From contig NC_085136.1 of the NCBI RefSeq assembly GCF_035046485.1, positions 156,050,452 to 156,114,451 of the forward strand: 64,000 bases of DNA. The letters run 5' to 3'. Every line of letters starts with the position of its first letter. Position 1 is the stretch's first letter. The position numbers were made by a program, and so were the translations under genes. The notes below the pieces were generated by a model. That model worked only from the letters and a program-made list of their open reading frames with translations. It did no database searches and had not been told where the DNA came from. This DNA is from Aedes albopictus. Lineage: Eukaryota; Arthropoda; Insecta; Diptera; Culicidae. Shown here piece by piece: positions 41,722-53,166 of the stretch.

Positions 41722-43425
41722 AATTCTTTTGTTAAAGCAAATGTTACATTATGTGTTAAGCTACTCGAAAAAAATATTGTAAAACTTTTAAACATGTTTA
41801 AACAGACTTTTTAGTCGAATTTTTGATTTTGTTGATTTGGGGTAACATTGATCATGTTAGTGATCAATGTTCGTTTGTGTTGAAAATAGGGTATCGGGAT
41901 GCTTCGTTGGCATAGCCCCCTCGTTCGGCCTATCTCAATGTAAACCAAAAACTCGAACAAACACGCATAACTGGATATCGGAAAAGCTATGTGCCAAACA
42001 ACTGTAACATTTCGTTTCAATTTTAGCACTTTGGAACATTAAAATTGAATGAAAATGTCACTTTGTTTAGCATTTGTAGACGCCATGATTCTTCGGCTTA
42101 GTGGGTAGTCTATACACATGATCATAAATGGCATGATTCTGGAACATTTCGAATTGACTTTTCAATAACTGAACATTTGATGCGACGGTTAAAGACGCTA
42201 TTTTGAACTTGTGTATTTGTTTTCAACGAATAATAACTATTTTACAAATTGAATGTGGGCCGAATATTGAGGACATTTTTTTCACTATGTACCCAAATCT
42301 TGGCCCATCAGTAAAATGACGTCAAAAACACCGATAAAATGACTTCAACAACATTGCTTGCGTAAGAACCAGAAAGAACGAAAAGGAAGAAAGATTTTGT
42401 GTACGGTGACTGCAAAAATATAACACAATAATAGGGTTGCATTGTTTTCGTTAATAAATTAAGAAAGAACTTTAGTTTAAGTAATTTATTTACAGTTTTT
42501 TGAAAATTTTGCTCCGAAAATGTATTTTACAAGTAAGATTGGTGAACAAACAGAGATGATACTTCAGCAGAAATATTGAAAAAATGAGATAAAAAGTGGT
42601 TCTAGTGCATGGAAAGCAATAGGCCAACGTTGTATCCACTAATAGGCCAATTTTTGTACCATAGACCAACGTTGCATACCATCGCATCGAATCTTTTCAA
42701 CTTAATTAAGTAAATTCTTGAATATTTACATTAGTTTACTTCCAATTGGTGAAACGTGCATTGCCTAGAGTGTGTAAAAGGGACATCATATTATTTATAG
42801 TGCTTTTAATTCATGAGTTATGGTCAAATTTGTCCAGGCGGCTTGCAAATTAGGCCAAGGAATAGTACATATACCCTACCCTTACTTACAAAATTCGTGG
42901 TCGCTGATTCCGAATATGTTGTCCAAATTCTTACAAGTTATTTACTTTTTTGGTTATTTTAAAATAAAAAACGTCCAAACCGCAAATAACGCCTGAAGGT
43001 AGGCAATGGCTTAAGGATTTGATGGCCTACTTTTAATAAATCGTATATTTCAATGAAAAAAAGCATTTTCATAAAAGTGTCGTTCATTAAATCCAACTCT
43101 AGGATATCATCTTGAAGTAAAACAATGATTTCGAACCTCATATTGTATCAAGTATTCATGCCATGCATGAATGTTTGACCATATATCTCATAGAAGATCG
43201 AGATCATCTCATATCGTTACGAAACACCGTTTTGGAAAATTCAATTTATTTCAATGTTTATGAAATTCAATTTTCAAGAATAACATGTCATTAAATAGCT
43301 AAATAACAACAGATTACGATATACCATTCGATAGCAGAAACTGATTCAATGTGAAATGCTTGTTTGAACATTTCATGGGGTCCGTCAAGCCGATCAATGT
43401 TACCCCGCTGATCAATGATACCCCG
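41722..43425 (+). mobile_element. main part of a non-coding element with GGGGTAACATTGATCA ends
   Basis: GGGGTAACATTGATCATG at 41839 is inverted at the other end, where CGATCAATGTTACCCC and GATCAATGATACCCCG occur in tandem (43391-43425). The interior (about 1.5 kb) is AT-rich and non-coding, with repeats of AATAGGCCAACGTTG-type words at 42600-42680. The BEL element sits near its left end. Several GGGGTAAC words suggest terminal subrepeats. The superfamily is unknown. Confidence 0.55.
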
Positions 43426-43429
43426 TTTT

Positions 43430-45880
43430 ACGGGACCTGGAGATTGAAGAAGACCTATCAGAGAGACAATTAAACACAACAAATGATACAGTGATGCCAA
43501 TTACAGCAAACCCAAATCGACACGCCCTGCAAAAAAATCCACGATTCGGGATGTACTGAGACAAATATAGGTATGGTAGTCCGAAGCACCTTCTTCTCCC
43601 ACAAAGATATCCACAAAACCACCTGGAGATCACCCGACCATCAAACAGAAAATCAAATCGACCACTTTCTAATCGACGGTTAATTCTTCTCGGATATAAC
43701 CAATGTCCGCACATACCGCAGTACGAATATAGATTCGGATCACTACTTAGTCGCTGTATGCATGCGCTCAAAACTTTCGACAGTTATTACCACGCGTCGA
43801 AGTCGAACGTCGCGGATCAACTTCGAGCAGCTGCGTAACGTAGAAGTGGCTCAAGACTACGCGCAGCAGCTTGGAAGAGCAGATTGGCGCAGCTACACTT
43901 GAAGACGGCTGAAGGGACATCCGATCCGCCATAGGTAGTACCTCGGCTACAGCACTAGGCTTCGCGAATCCGAAACACAGAAACTACTGGTACGACGGCG
44001 AATGTGAACAGCTGAAAAACGAGAAGAATGCAGCATGGGCGAGAATGCTGCAACAACGAGAGCGAATTAGGCACGTTTCAGACAGGCGCGGAACAGGCAG
44101 AACTCAGTCTTCCGGATGAGCAGCAAGAACGAGATCGCGAAGCGATGGAAGAGCTGTACCGCGCTAAGGACACACGAAAGTTCTACGAGAAGCTGAACCC
44201 CTCGCGCAGAGGCTTTGTGCCACAAGCCGACATGTGCCGAGATAATCACGGGAATATTCTCACGAGCGAGCGTGAGGTGGTCGAGAGGTGGCAGCAGCAT
44301 TACGATGAGCACCTCAATGGCGACGTTGCAAGTACCGAAGCTGGCATGGTAACAGATCTAGGAGTATGTGCACAGGACGAAAGACTTCCGGCCCCTGACC
44401 TCCAAGAGATTGAGGAGGAGGTTGGCCGGTTGAAAAACAACAAAGCGGGGGAGCAGATCAACTACCAAGCGAGCTTCTAAAACACGGTGGAGAGCACTAC
44501 ACTGGGTCATTACCAAGATTTGAGAGGAGGAAGTATTACCGGAGGAATGGATGGAAGGTATCGCGTGTCCTATCTACACTACTGAGCGCAGCCTACAAGG
44601 TAATCTCTCAAATTTTATGCCGACATCTTTCACCGATTGCAAGAGAGTTCGTGGGCAATATCAGGCTGGATTCATGGGTGAACGCGCTACAACGGACCAG
44701 ATGTTCGCCATCCGCCAGGTGTTGCAGAAATGCCGCGAATACAACGTGCCCACACATCACTTGTTCATCGATTTCAGATCGGCGTATGGTACAATCGATC
44801 GAAAACAGCTATGGCAGATTATGCACGAATACGGATTCCCGGATAAACTGATACGATTGATCAAGGCGACGATGGATCGAGTGATATGCGTAGTTCGAGT
44901 AAGTATCAGGAATACTCTCAGGGTTACGGCAAGGTGATGGTCTTTCGTGCTTGCTGTTCAACATTGCTTTAGAGGGTGTAATAAGGAGAGCGGGATAAAT
45001 ACGAGTGAAACGATTTTCACGAAGTCCGTTCAACTGCTTGGTTTCGCTGATATTGATATTATTGCTTATAAATTTGAGACGATGGTGGAAACGTATATCC
45101 GACTAAAGAGTGAAACCAGACGAATCGGATTAGTCATTAATGTGTTGAAGACAAAGTACATGATGGCAAAGGGTTCCAGGGAGGAATCACCGCGCCTGCC
45201 ACCCCGAATTTGTATCGACGGTGATGAAATCGAGGCGGTTGAAGAATTCGTGTACTTGGGCTAACTGGTAACCGCCGACAACGTTACCAGCAGAGAAATT
45301 CAGAGGCACATTGTGGCAGGAAATCGTGCTTACTTTGGACTCCGCAGAACTCTACGATCGAATAAAGTTCGCCGTAACATGAAGTTAACTATCTACAAAA
45401 CGCTGAATAGACCGGTAGTCCTCTATGGGCCCGAAACATGGACCCTACGTGCAGAGGACCAACGTGCTCTTGGAGTTTCCGAACGGAAGGTTTTGCGTAC
45501 CATCTACGGCGGAGTGCAGATGGAAGACGGGACTTGGAGAAGGCGAATGAACCACGAGCTGCATCAGCTGCTGAGAGAACCAACCATCGTCCATGCCGCG
45601 AAAATCGGGAGGCTACGGTGGGCGGGTCACGTCATCAGGATATCGGATAGCAACCCGACTAAAATGGTTCTCGAGAGTCATTCGACCGGTACAAGAAGAC
45701 GTGGTGCGCAGCGAGCTAGGTGGGTCGGCCAAGTGGAGGACGATCTGTGGACGCTACGCAGAGTGTGGAACTGGAGACACACATCCATGGGCCGAGTGGA
45801 ATGGAGACGGCTACTATGTACAGCAGAGGCCACCCCGGCTTCGGCCTGATCGGTAAGGTAAGTATGAGACAAATACAGAG
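43430..45880 (+). mobile_element. RTE LINE copy, 5'-truncated and frameshifted
   Basis: The copy starts within the endonuclease (KDIHKTTWRSPD, NQIDHFLIDG, SDHYLVAVCM). It continues through the linker (44028-44480), RT blocks (44551-45264) and the C-terminal region (45313-45849, ending RRLLCTAEATPASA), then a GGTAAGGTAAGTA tail. Stops or frame shifts occur near 43690, 43900, 44470, 44930, 45035 and 45263. It is the same subfamily as the minus-strand copy at 28857-30130. Confidence 0.85.
44551..45264 (+). pseudogene. RTE reverse transcriptase with damaged active site
   Basis: The blocks GQYQAGFMGERATTDQMFA, HHLFIDFRSAYGTIDRKQ and LIRLIKATMDRV are readable, then the RGLRQGDG region is disrupted near 44930. 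The active-site box reads LLGFADIDII where the sister copy has FADDIDII, so one aspartate codon of FADD is deleted. KTKYMMAKGSREES and EAVEEFVYLG follow, ended by a TAA at 45262-45264. Activity is excluded by this deletion alone. Confidence 0.8.
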
Positions 45881-45999
45881 AAGATTGTCAGGTCGTGGAA
45901 ACCGCCAGATCCGAGTTTCGTCAGCGTCCAACTGCCGCATAGAGGCCGTTGAGCGAAAGAATTATTTACTGGAGTCGTTGATTATCAGCATGAACACAA

Positions 46000-46236
46000 A
46001 TATATCTTAATTGTTTGCGATTGTTTTCTCGTATTGTGCGTTTCAACTAATATGTAGTATTTTTCCATTGTTTCTCTTTTTATTGTTACTATATGAGTAA
46101 GACCTCAGACCGCAATTTTATATTGTTAGTACGTGTTTGATGCGAATAATATTGATACACAGTTTCCCCACCCCCAGAACTACATTTAAATGTGTTTGTC
46201 TTATTTCTTCTGTGTTGTGTTTTATATCGCTGCTTG
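46000..46236. other. intergenic, AT-rich
   Basis: No feature is recognised between the RTE tail and the TIR element that follows. Confidence 0.5.
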
Positions 46237-46282
46237 ATGGTCACTATGCCGAATGGTCATTAGGCCGAATAGACATTGGGTA

Positions 46283-46505
46283 TTATTTTTGCCGTTACGT
46301 CTCCACTGGGATAAAACCTGCTTCTCAGCTAAGTATTCTATCAACACTTCCACAGTTATAAACTGAGAGCTTCCGTTGTCAATGACCATGTTGCATGTGT
46401 ACATCGTGTGGCTGGCACGAATATACACCATAATCAGGATGTCAAGGAAATTTTCTTTACGAAATGCTCCTGGGTCGACCGGGAATTGAACCCGTTACCC
46501 TCAGC
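46283..46505 (-). mobile_element. Feilai-like tRNA-derived SINE
   Basis: On the minus strand, GGGTAACGGGTTCAATTCCC is the B box of a tRNA-like head. GGTCGACCCAGGAGCATTTC, GGAAATTTCC-like text, GAAGCTCTCAGTTTATAACT, GTGGAAGTGTTGATAGAATA and CAGTGGAGACGTAACGGCAA follow in the order of Feilai SINEs of Aedes. The A-box end is truncated at about 46505. Feilai copies are transcribed by RNA polymerase III and mobilised by LINE enzymes. Confidence 0.8.
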
Positions 46506-46611
46506 ATGAATTTTTCTTTCTTTTGAAAATAGGTCATTCTTACTAGTATCAATGCCAAAATAGTTTTTGACTCTGAAACTGATAATATTAATATAATAAA
46601 TTTTACCTCCT

Positions 46612-46820
46612 TTAAGAACAAGGTATTTGGAATACATTGCTCAAAATATCTAGAGCACCGTTTTTAAGAACCGTTGAACGGATTTGGATTAAAATGCATC
46701 ACGCTGTTGACAACCACTGAACAATTAGCGTGATGCATGTTCATCCAAATCCGTTCAACGGTTCTAAAAAACGGTGCTCTAGAAATTTTGAGCTATGTAC
46801 TAAAAATACCTTGTCCTCAA
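46612..46820. mobile_element. 209-bp foldback element with 94-bp arms
   Basis: Arms 46612-46705 and 46727-46820 are close reverse complements (shared GAACCGTTGAACGGATTTGG and GCATCACGCT) around a 21-bp loop. The sequences just outside, at about 46531 and 46829, are direct repeats of a TTCT(T)ACTAGT(A/T)TCAATG(C/T)-like word. The element is non-coding. Confidence 0.7.
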
Positions 46821-46985
46821 ACATCGGTTATTCTAGTTTCAATGTTAAAATAGGTTTTGGCATTAATTGTTGAAAAGGGTAAATACAACAGATCCGTTTC
46901 ATTACTGCTGAACTGCAATTCATCCTGATGACCATTCAGCCTATTGATCATTCGGCCTAATGACCTTCGACCTAATGACTCTACA

Positions 46986-49559
46986 TCATGCCAGAGGACA
47001 ATGACATACAGTTAAGCTTAGAGTCCTTCCCTGGCACTCGGACGTCGATAAGCTTTTTGGTGCTGCTCATCCTGGAGAACAAACGCCCAGATTTGCCGAA
47101 GCAAACCTTCCCCCATCCATATTAGCTTACGACAAAAGCTCTCAGCAGGTTTGCGTACCCATAGATATATTGAACATAGTAGTTAATTCCATCAATATAA
47201 ATCACCACCTCTATTAAAAAGAGAAGCATTTATTTTGGACCAATATGTTGGCTTTAATTTCGTTAATGCTTGCGGATTCCAAACTGTCGACGAATGATCA
47301 TCATGCATCCTCTTCCACAATCCGGCCCTGCTCGACCCTGTGATGTGTTGCGCCACCAGAGAATGCCCTCTGATGGTGCGTGGGTTGAACCGGTCACACA
47401 AGCCAACGATGATGGCGCGTCATTGCGGCTCACACCAGTTTCCTCCTCAAAACCAGCTTCCACAAGGCAATATCGGTCGGTCGTGGTGTTGATTTGCCTT
47501 TTCGCATTCGGCTCTCGCATGGCGTTAGAGTGCCTAATCTCCCGCCCGCCAGAAAGGGTAAAAGCTTTAGACACCACCGTGCGGTGCTTGAGATTGCCCA
47601 TCACGAGACAGAGAAAAATGAAAGCAAGAAGCTGAGATTTCACACCTTCCCGAGGCATTATTGGAGGGCGCGCTTCTTTATTTTGTAACCGAGTGCGAAG
47701 GGGGATGGCACGTTGTGTATCGGCTCAAGATTGAGAGGCCAAATTTCGAGAAAAATGTGCTGCCGATACGTTGCCTCCGGCTTATGGGGCTTTCCCCAAG
47801 GGAGCCCAACCGAGGAAGCGAATGGATGCTCATAAAGGCTTTATTAGTTACCAATTTCGTCTTTATTCATAGGCAGGGTCGTCCAGAGCTTGGATTTGAT
47901 GGGAATGGAGAATCCGGAGAAAGAAGCGTATCATTTTGAGTGGATTGGCGATATGCAAAGTGGAAAAATGTGTCGCAGGTATCATCACCGGCGTTGTTTA
48001 CACCAATTGGAAACACCTGTTTTGCTTACCACATTGAGTCGAATGGCTTTTACGAAGTTTTGGCATGCTGTTTATTCAGAATTGAATTTGTATCTACAAA
48101 TTTGGTAATGTAATTTTCCTAATGGTATTTGGAAGAGAAGCAAGAAATGATATATGCATTAAAGAGCCAAGTTTGTTTATAACTTATTAAAAACTTATGT
48201 GAAATGTGCAATTCAGCTGCTGTATGCCACTGTTATGTTGGTTGATTTTTTTCTTATGCAAATGTTTCATATGGGCGAGTAATAGTGGTGCACGTACTCT
48301 GTTTACTGTAGTCGGGATATAAAACAAAATGTGCAGCTTTATAGCCTTTACTTATACCTTTTCGCTAGTTTGAATCCTTGTTTACAAAACTCATTGAAAA
48401 TCAATGTACCTCTCCAAATGAAGTTCAAACATCGACAGCTTGCCGCCCCTCCAAAATCTACTGGTATGTGCCACGTTACAGCCGCTCATCCTTTTCGATT
48501 CTCTGTTCAAATATCCCAAAATCACGTTGCAACAAAGCGGCGGCGCATCACTTGCCGTCGTCATCGAATCAGGTGCCCAAAGCTTCATCCATCCAACACT
48601 CTGGCATTCTCCTCACAAAAAATACCATCACATCATTGATGGCGCTCGGCCCATTATATCTTTGTTTCAAAGTAGCGTGCCAAATGTTCAAATATTGACA
48701 GTGGAGGAGCATCGCAGTGAAACTATGTTACAGTGAACTTTTGCCGTACTTGACCCAGATCATTTTTTTTTCTAGTCGTGTTCCGTTTTTTCCTCTTCAT
48801 TGACTAGCTGCCAACTACGGCAAAAAAAAATCGAGTGCGCCGGTCACCCACCCACTCGCATACCTATTTGCTATGCCGATGATGGTGCCTCTTTCTGGGG
48901 GGACCTTTTTGCTTCCGAATGGCGCTTTAATCCATGCGGAAAATTTGACTCCGGTTACTGTGTGGTGTGTATCCTCATCGAACCAGGTTCCGAGAACAAA
49001 CCAATATGCCCACATGTGCGTGGGATTATGTGAAACGATTGTTACATATAGTTTTGTCCTTTTAGAAAGCTCAATTCGGGTCTGAAGCAAAGCATCGGAC
49101 TCTAAATCAAGAATCAGTTGATCTGATGTGAACTCCGCTCCGTCTTATTAATATCATCATCTAATTTTAAGATCTATTTACCATATAATTCAAATTCGTT
49201 CAATTTCAAATTTATAATGGAACAGGGTAAACAATATCACGTCAAAACATTCGGTATCAAATCACTTATCATCACTTCACGTGGTACGCCCCAGGATGCT
49301 CTCCACGTTCCATACTTTATTTTGCCAACCGATGCTGATGATGCAATACCGCGTTTGTGGAAAATTGTTCGGAATTCTCGCAGAATGCCCCGCATGGTCC
49401 TGATCAAGTGTCCGTAGAACGATTGGTCTTTCTAGCGTTTTCTGCATGGTAACATTATTTGCTACGGGGTAAAATATCTTTTGACCGCAGTTTCTTCAGG
49501 TTCCCATTGTAGGCAAGACTACCACTAATGATCGTGTTCGTATTTTACGGATCACGTTG
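46986..49559. other. unrecognised intergenic sequence
   Basis: Several open frames up to 131 codons occur (for example minus 47263-47658, minus 48815-49090, plus 49217-49417). None shows a recognisable domain, a consistent start, or splice signals that build a larger gene. GC-richer islands at 47260-47650 and 48840-49080 look different from the AT-rich rest and could be host exons or old insertions, but I cannot support a call. Confidence 0.4.
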
Positions 49560-49868
49560 ATGTCCGTCGTTAGCCAGGACCCGATGTAGAAGGATTCCTC
49601 GCAAGGAATGGATTGGCTGGGTCTCTACTGAAGAGGGCGAATACTGGAGGAGGTGCACGTAGCGCAAGCGTAGAGAACCCTCTTATAACCTCGGCTGGCA
49701 AGTCGGAGAGGTAACAACAACTGGACATGATCACCGGCTATGCGTCTTCAAAGTTGAACATCAATAAGAATCGCATGCAAGCCTTACTGAAACTCCGGGA
49801 GACGATATTGAGGGATTTGCACAAAAGTGCACGCGGCGTATCGGTTCCGAAAGGTACAGCCGTGGTTT
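49560..49868 (+). pseudogene. R1/LOA-like LINE ORF1 5' fragment
   Basis: The DNA matches the 5' ORF1 region of the 26.4-26.8 kb copy (GAATGGATTGGCTGGGTCTC versus GAATTGGTGGGGTCTCTG). It encodes a KLNINKNRMQALLKLRETIL segment typical of the start of this ORF1. It ends at the MITE at 49870, and no continuation of the LINE is recognised beyond. Confidence 0.5.
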
Positions 49869-49869
49869 T

Positions 49870-50028
49870 GGGACTGTCCATAAACCACGTGGTCATTTTT
49901 TTGGGACTTCTCGACAACCCCCCCCCGCGTGGTCATTAGTCCATACAAAATTTTTTATTCGTCCATACAAAATGGTCATTGGCCGAACCCCCCCCCCCCT
50001 CATGACCACGTGGTTTATGGACAGCCCC
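49870..50028. mobile_element. 159-bp MITE, TIR GGG(G/A)CTGTCCATAAACCACG, TTT target
   Basis: Twenty-seven-base ends starting GGGACTGTCCATAAACCACG and closing CGTGGTTTATGGACAGCCCC pair with one mismatch. TTT lies on both sides (49867-49869 and 50029-50031), a candidate 3-bp duplication. The interior has two C-runs (49918-49926 and 49988-49999) and repeated TCCATACAAAA and GTGGTCATT words. A broken half copy is at 30131-30169. Confidence 0.8.
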
Positions 50029-51030
50029 TTTCACTCCCTGTTTACTTCATCCTTATGGGAAATAACATTGCGGCGTTTCCTACGGGGCGGCTGTTCCTTT
50101 CGAAAACGATAGACCGCGTGAACTGTTGTACAAAGCCCCTTTTTGAAACATTTCAACGACAGCGCGGTGTTTACGTTTCAAGAAATCTGACAATAACAAC
50201 TGCTAAGTAAGCCATGGTAGCAGCAACAGGGCCGTAACCACAAAAGCTCTCCCTTTTCACGGGTTTGCTCCCCACACAGAGGCCTGGAATCCCCGGGAAA
50301 AGCCAACAAAGGCAAACGGATGCGTGCAGTCTCAAAGCAGTCACTGAAGCCCGAGGCAGCCAAAGAGAGTAGATATGGGAGAGGAGCTCACCCGGGGGCA
50401 TTCGCAAGGCCAGGAGGATGGCAACCCCGCAACCCTAAAGCAAAGGACAATAAAGCCGCAGAGTCGGTTCTGAAAAGCTTGGGCTGTATCGAGCTGCAGG
50501 CTGTTGTATGAACACCGCAACTGTCGTAGGCAATCTACGCCTGCTTCGGCATCTTCTTTGACAACGCCATAATACGCCCTTTTGCAGGCATCGACCAAGA
50601 AACTGCTTAAGTTTACCGATTGGAGTTGATCATGTACCAGTCCGTGGTAACCGCCGTCCGTTGCTCAGACGTGCGATTATTCACCTCCACCACCTCTGTG
50701 TGGTGTGCAAGTGCCACCTATCTCGAATCCATCTAATCTTCCACTATGTCAATCAAATACGCCGCTATAAGCTCCACCCCTTCTTTCGACTTGCAGAATA
50801 TTCCACGATTAGAATAACCAGCCACAGAAATCCACATCTAGTTTGCCTCGCCCTAACAGCGTCAGTAGCGGTACTATAAGTGTCAAATAAATTTTGTTTA
50901 CCAAAACAAAAGGTCCTCTACAAGATGGGCACTTAAACATAATCAATTATTACAACTAAAGTTATTAAAATATTGAAATGGGAAAAGTGAGTACAGCGCC
51001 ATTGGCGTTCTAGTGTATTTCTATTATTCC
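50029..51030. other. intergenic, nothing firmly recognised
   Basis: The plus strand at 50320-50511 has an open frame rich in Lys, Pro and Gly without resemblance. The remainder shows no feature. Confidence 0.4.
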
Positions 51031-51560
51031 ACGAGAGTAATGTTGTCGACAAAGCCAACCAACTTTACGTCCGATGTTATGTGAGCCTCAATAACCTACG
51101 TTCCATTATACCGGGCAAGTACTGACCCCAAAGGTACTCCTGCGGTGATACTGTAGCTCTTGTCTCTTTCCTCGGCATCGTAGAGGAGCATTCTGTTCTG
51201 GAAGCAGCTCTTTAGATCCGACATAGGCTATCCGGGTTTCCTAATAGATGCATGGCGCTCTCGATGGTGGCCCAGCTGGGACTGTTATTAACATGTTCTT
51301 CACATCTAGCGTAACAACAACTGAGCAGTAGTGGATTACAATCGTTTTTCTTTTCCATCTTCCCGGAATCTCACCACAGCTAGGCACATCTGCATAGCCA
51401 TTCTAAACATGTCAGGGCAAGCCTCGGTGGCCGCGTTAATGGCTACTGTCGGAATAACATCTGGGCCAGGTGCCTTGTTCACCTTCAGCGATTTCGCTAT
51501 CATAATGAGTTCGTCGTTCGTCACCGTAGCAACCTCGCTTTTTATCTGCTGCATTAGGGG
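51031..51560 (-). pseudogene. R1/LOA-like reverse transcriptase N-terminal fragment
   Basis: IMIAKSLKVNKAPGPDVIPT (51480 region) is RT block 1, with PGPD intact. AATEACPDMFRMAMQMCLA follows. After a frame change, VVTLDVKN appears (the first catalytic Asp block, normally LVTLDVKNAFN), then traces to about 51040. The YADD region is absent. Confidence 0.7.
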
Positions 51561-51969
51561 GAACGTTCTGGGGGTGCTGTAGCGCCCATCATTTTGATCA
51601 TGACTACCCCGTAGAGGGTACCCCCAGGAGGAGGTCGTGTTGGCTGTCTAACAGAGATTATCGAAGATAGTCTACTACCGTACCCGAAAGAACTCTCTTA
51701 GCCGCCCTGTAGCTCTCACTTCGATCCATTCTACCCTCATCGGTGTGAGCTCTTTGCATCTTCCTGCTAACCCTTATACAGGATGCACGAAGTGCTGCGA
51801 TTTCTGGACATCATCAGTATATCCCTATGTAGGGATTGCCTTGACATTGCGGTGTCACATGCATGGCTTAGGGTTCCGACTAGATCGTCATAGAAAGATT
51901 GTCGGTATTACTCTCCTTGGGCAATCGCTCCACAAATGACGGATTATCTAAAGCGAGCGCTTATGCTCT

Positions 51970-52560
51970 CGACTACGGCCATCTTCCTCTGTATTCCACC
52001 CTGTATCTATTCGCCAGACGTCGACCCTCCTGTCTGGAATAGGGTTTAGACCCGGGCTCCAGAAGTTTACATCGACGATGGAATCTGCACAATTCCTTAT
52101 GTAGGTTATTTTTTTTTGTCACGTACGTACGCGACATGTTCAGTCTGGCCGTAGCTTCGAGCGGGGCCCATCCTCTCGCGTTAGTCACGCGGCTACTCAA
52201 CTCGACCACCCAGGCGTTGCAGTCTTCACCGATGACCAGCGAACTTAATCGCGAATCTAGCATAGACGAGAACTGGTCTATCGTAAACCTGGGAGCGGAG
52301 CATTACTTCTGCAGTAGTACAGCCCGTTGATCTTCGCTATTGAAAAACCCTCGTTCGTCGTGGACATTACTTCTTGGACAGGAAGTCGACCGTTTATACA
52401 GATCGCCGCTAGCTTCGCCTTGTCCGCTACCCAGTTCCCATTGTCGGAAATGATACGATTGTATGGATGCGATAGTTGGGCGATATCCGTACTTGCCCCT
52501 GAGATTGACTGCCTCAACAAATGTTGTGTGGCATCGTAGTGGTTCAAGTTTGGAAGTGTA
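51970..52560 (-). pseudogene. R1/LOA-like endonuclease domain
   Basis: The reading starts NHYDATQHLLRQSISGASTD, the usual opening, then DNGNWVADKAKLAAICING and VQEVMSTTNEGFSIAKINGL. In the next frame come LSSLVIGEDCNAWVVELSSR (GDFNAWAVEWGSR in relatives, so Phe of GDFN is changed to Cys and a shift is present) and TNARGWAPLEATARLN. The Glu of the EPYR box is replaced by His (SHPYNR), so the nuclease is inactive. Confidence 0.7.
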
Positions 52561-52569
52561 ACATACTTT

Positions 52570-52930
52570 ATCGTCAGCTATTTCTTATTCCACCGTTCCT
52601 GGACATTTCGGCCCGCCCGTCACAGGGCCCTTGTTCACCGTGCAAATCAGGCATGTTGGTGCTGAGTTGCACTCCCTGGTGAGGTGGCCCTCTACTCCGC
52701 ATGTCCTGCAAAGTTTGTTTCTGTTAGGGCTTTTACGCACCTTCGACTTGTGTCCTTGCTCGAAACACTTGAAGCGCGCCTCTGGTAGCTAGTGCTGAGC
52801 GGGCACACCTTAGCGATCTGCATGCAGCTTTGCCTTTGCGCAGGCGAACCTTCTTGGCTGTCTCCTTCTTTAACACTAGTATCTCTCCAGTTGGCACGGT
52901 AAAGGCTGGGGATGCTGCGTAATTCAGATC
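52570..52930 (-). pseudogene. R1/LOA-like ORF1 C-terminus with CCHC knuckles
   Basis: The pieces are PTGEILVLKKETAKKVRLRK, CFEQGHKSKV, CRTCGVEGHLTRECNSAPTC and CTVNKGPVTG. The third is an intact CX2CX4HX4C knuckle; the first lost its initial Cys pair. The arrangement of two to three knuckles before the endonuclease start is that of R1/LOA-type ORF1 proteins. Frame changes occur near 52790. Confidence 0.7.
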
Positions 52931-53166
52931 CCATTGTGATCCACTAGCCTCTGCCCAGCAACTCCTATCACTACCTCCTCGCGGTACCGACCGGAAACTA
53001 TGAGTAACCTTAGGGGAGATCGGGTAACCATCCCCGGTGGGAACTTTGGTGGTAGGCTGACAGGAAAGGGGGAGTTTGCTTCGCAAACCTGAGCGTCTGT
53101 TCTCCAGGGGGAGCGGCTCACAACAGCGCCTGATCCCCATGTTAGGGGCGGCTGATCTACGTCCGA

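Larger units (their letters stand above)
46237..46985. mobile_element. composite TIR element with GCCGAATGGTCATTA subrepeats
   Basis: The left end (46237-46275) reads ATGGTCACTATGCCGAATGG, TCATTAGGCCGAATAGACAT. The right end (46926-46985) carries the inverse, with three staggered copies of the (A/T)GACC(A/T)TTC(A/G)GCCTA word. Each end is thus a small tandem of one word of about 20 bp. A SINE and a foldback element lie between. The element is non-coding. Confidence 0.6.
51031..52930 (-). mobile_element. R1/LOA-like LINE copy: ORF1 end, endonuclease, RT pieces
   Basis: Minus-strand reading from about 52930 gives the end of ORF1 with knuckles, the endonuclease (52547-51970) and RT fragments (51554-51031). 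RT beyond the first palm strand is missing. The 5' part of ORF1 is replaced by the leader of the plus-strand RTE. The sequence differs in wording from the other R1-like copies, so it is probably a sister subfamily. Confidence 0.7.

Noticed and set aside
46460..46500. tRNA gene suggested by the GGGTTCAATTCCC B box
   Set aside because: The flanking sequence follows the Feilai SINE and no complete cloverleaf with paired acceptor stem exists.
47263..47658. 131-codon ORF as an endogenous viral element
   Set aside because: I checked it for the wording of flavivirus, rhabdovirus or other RNA-virus proteins, as often seen in Aedes, and found none. The composition looks like random coding in a GC-richer island.
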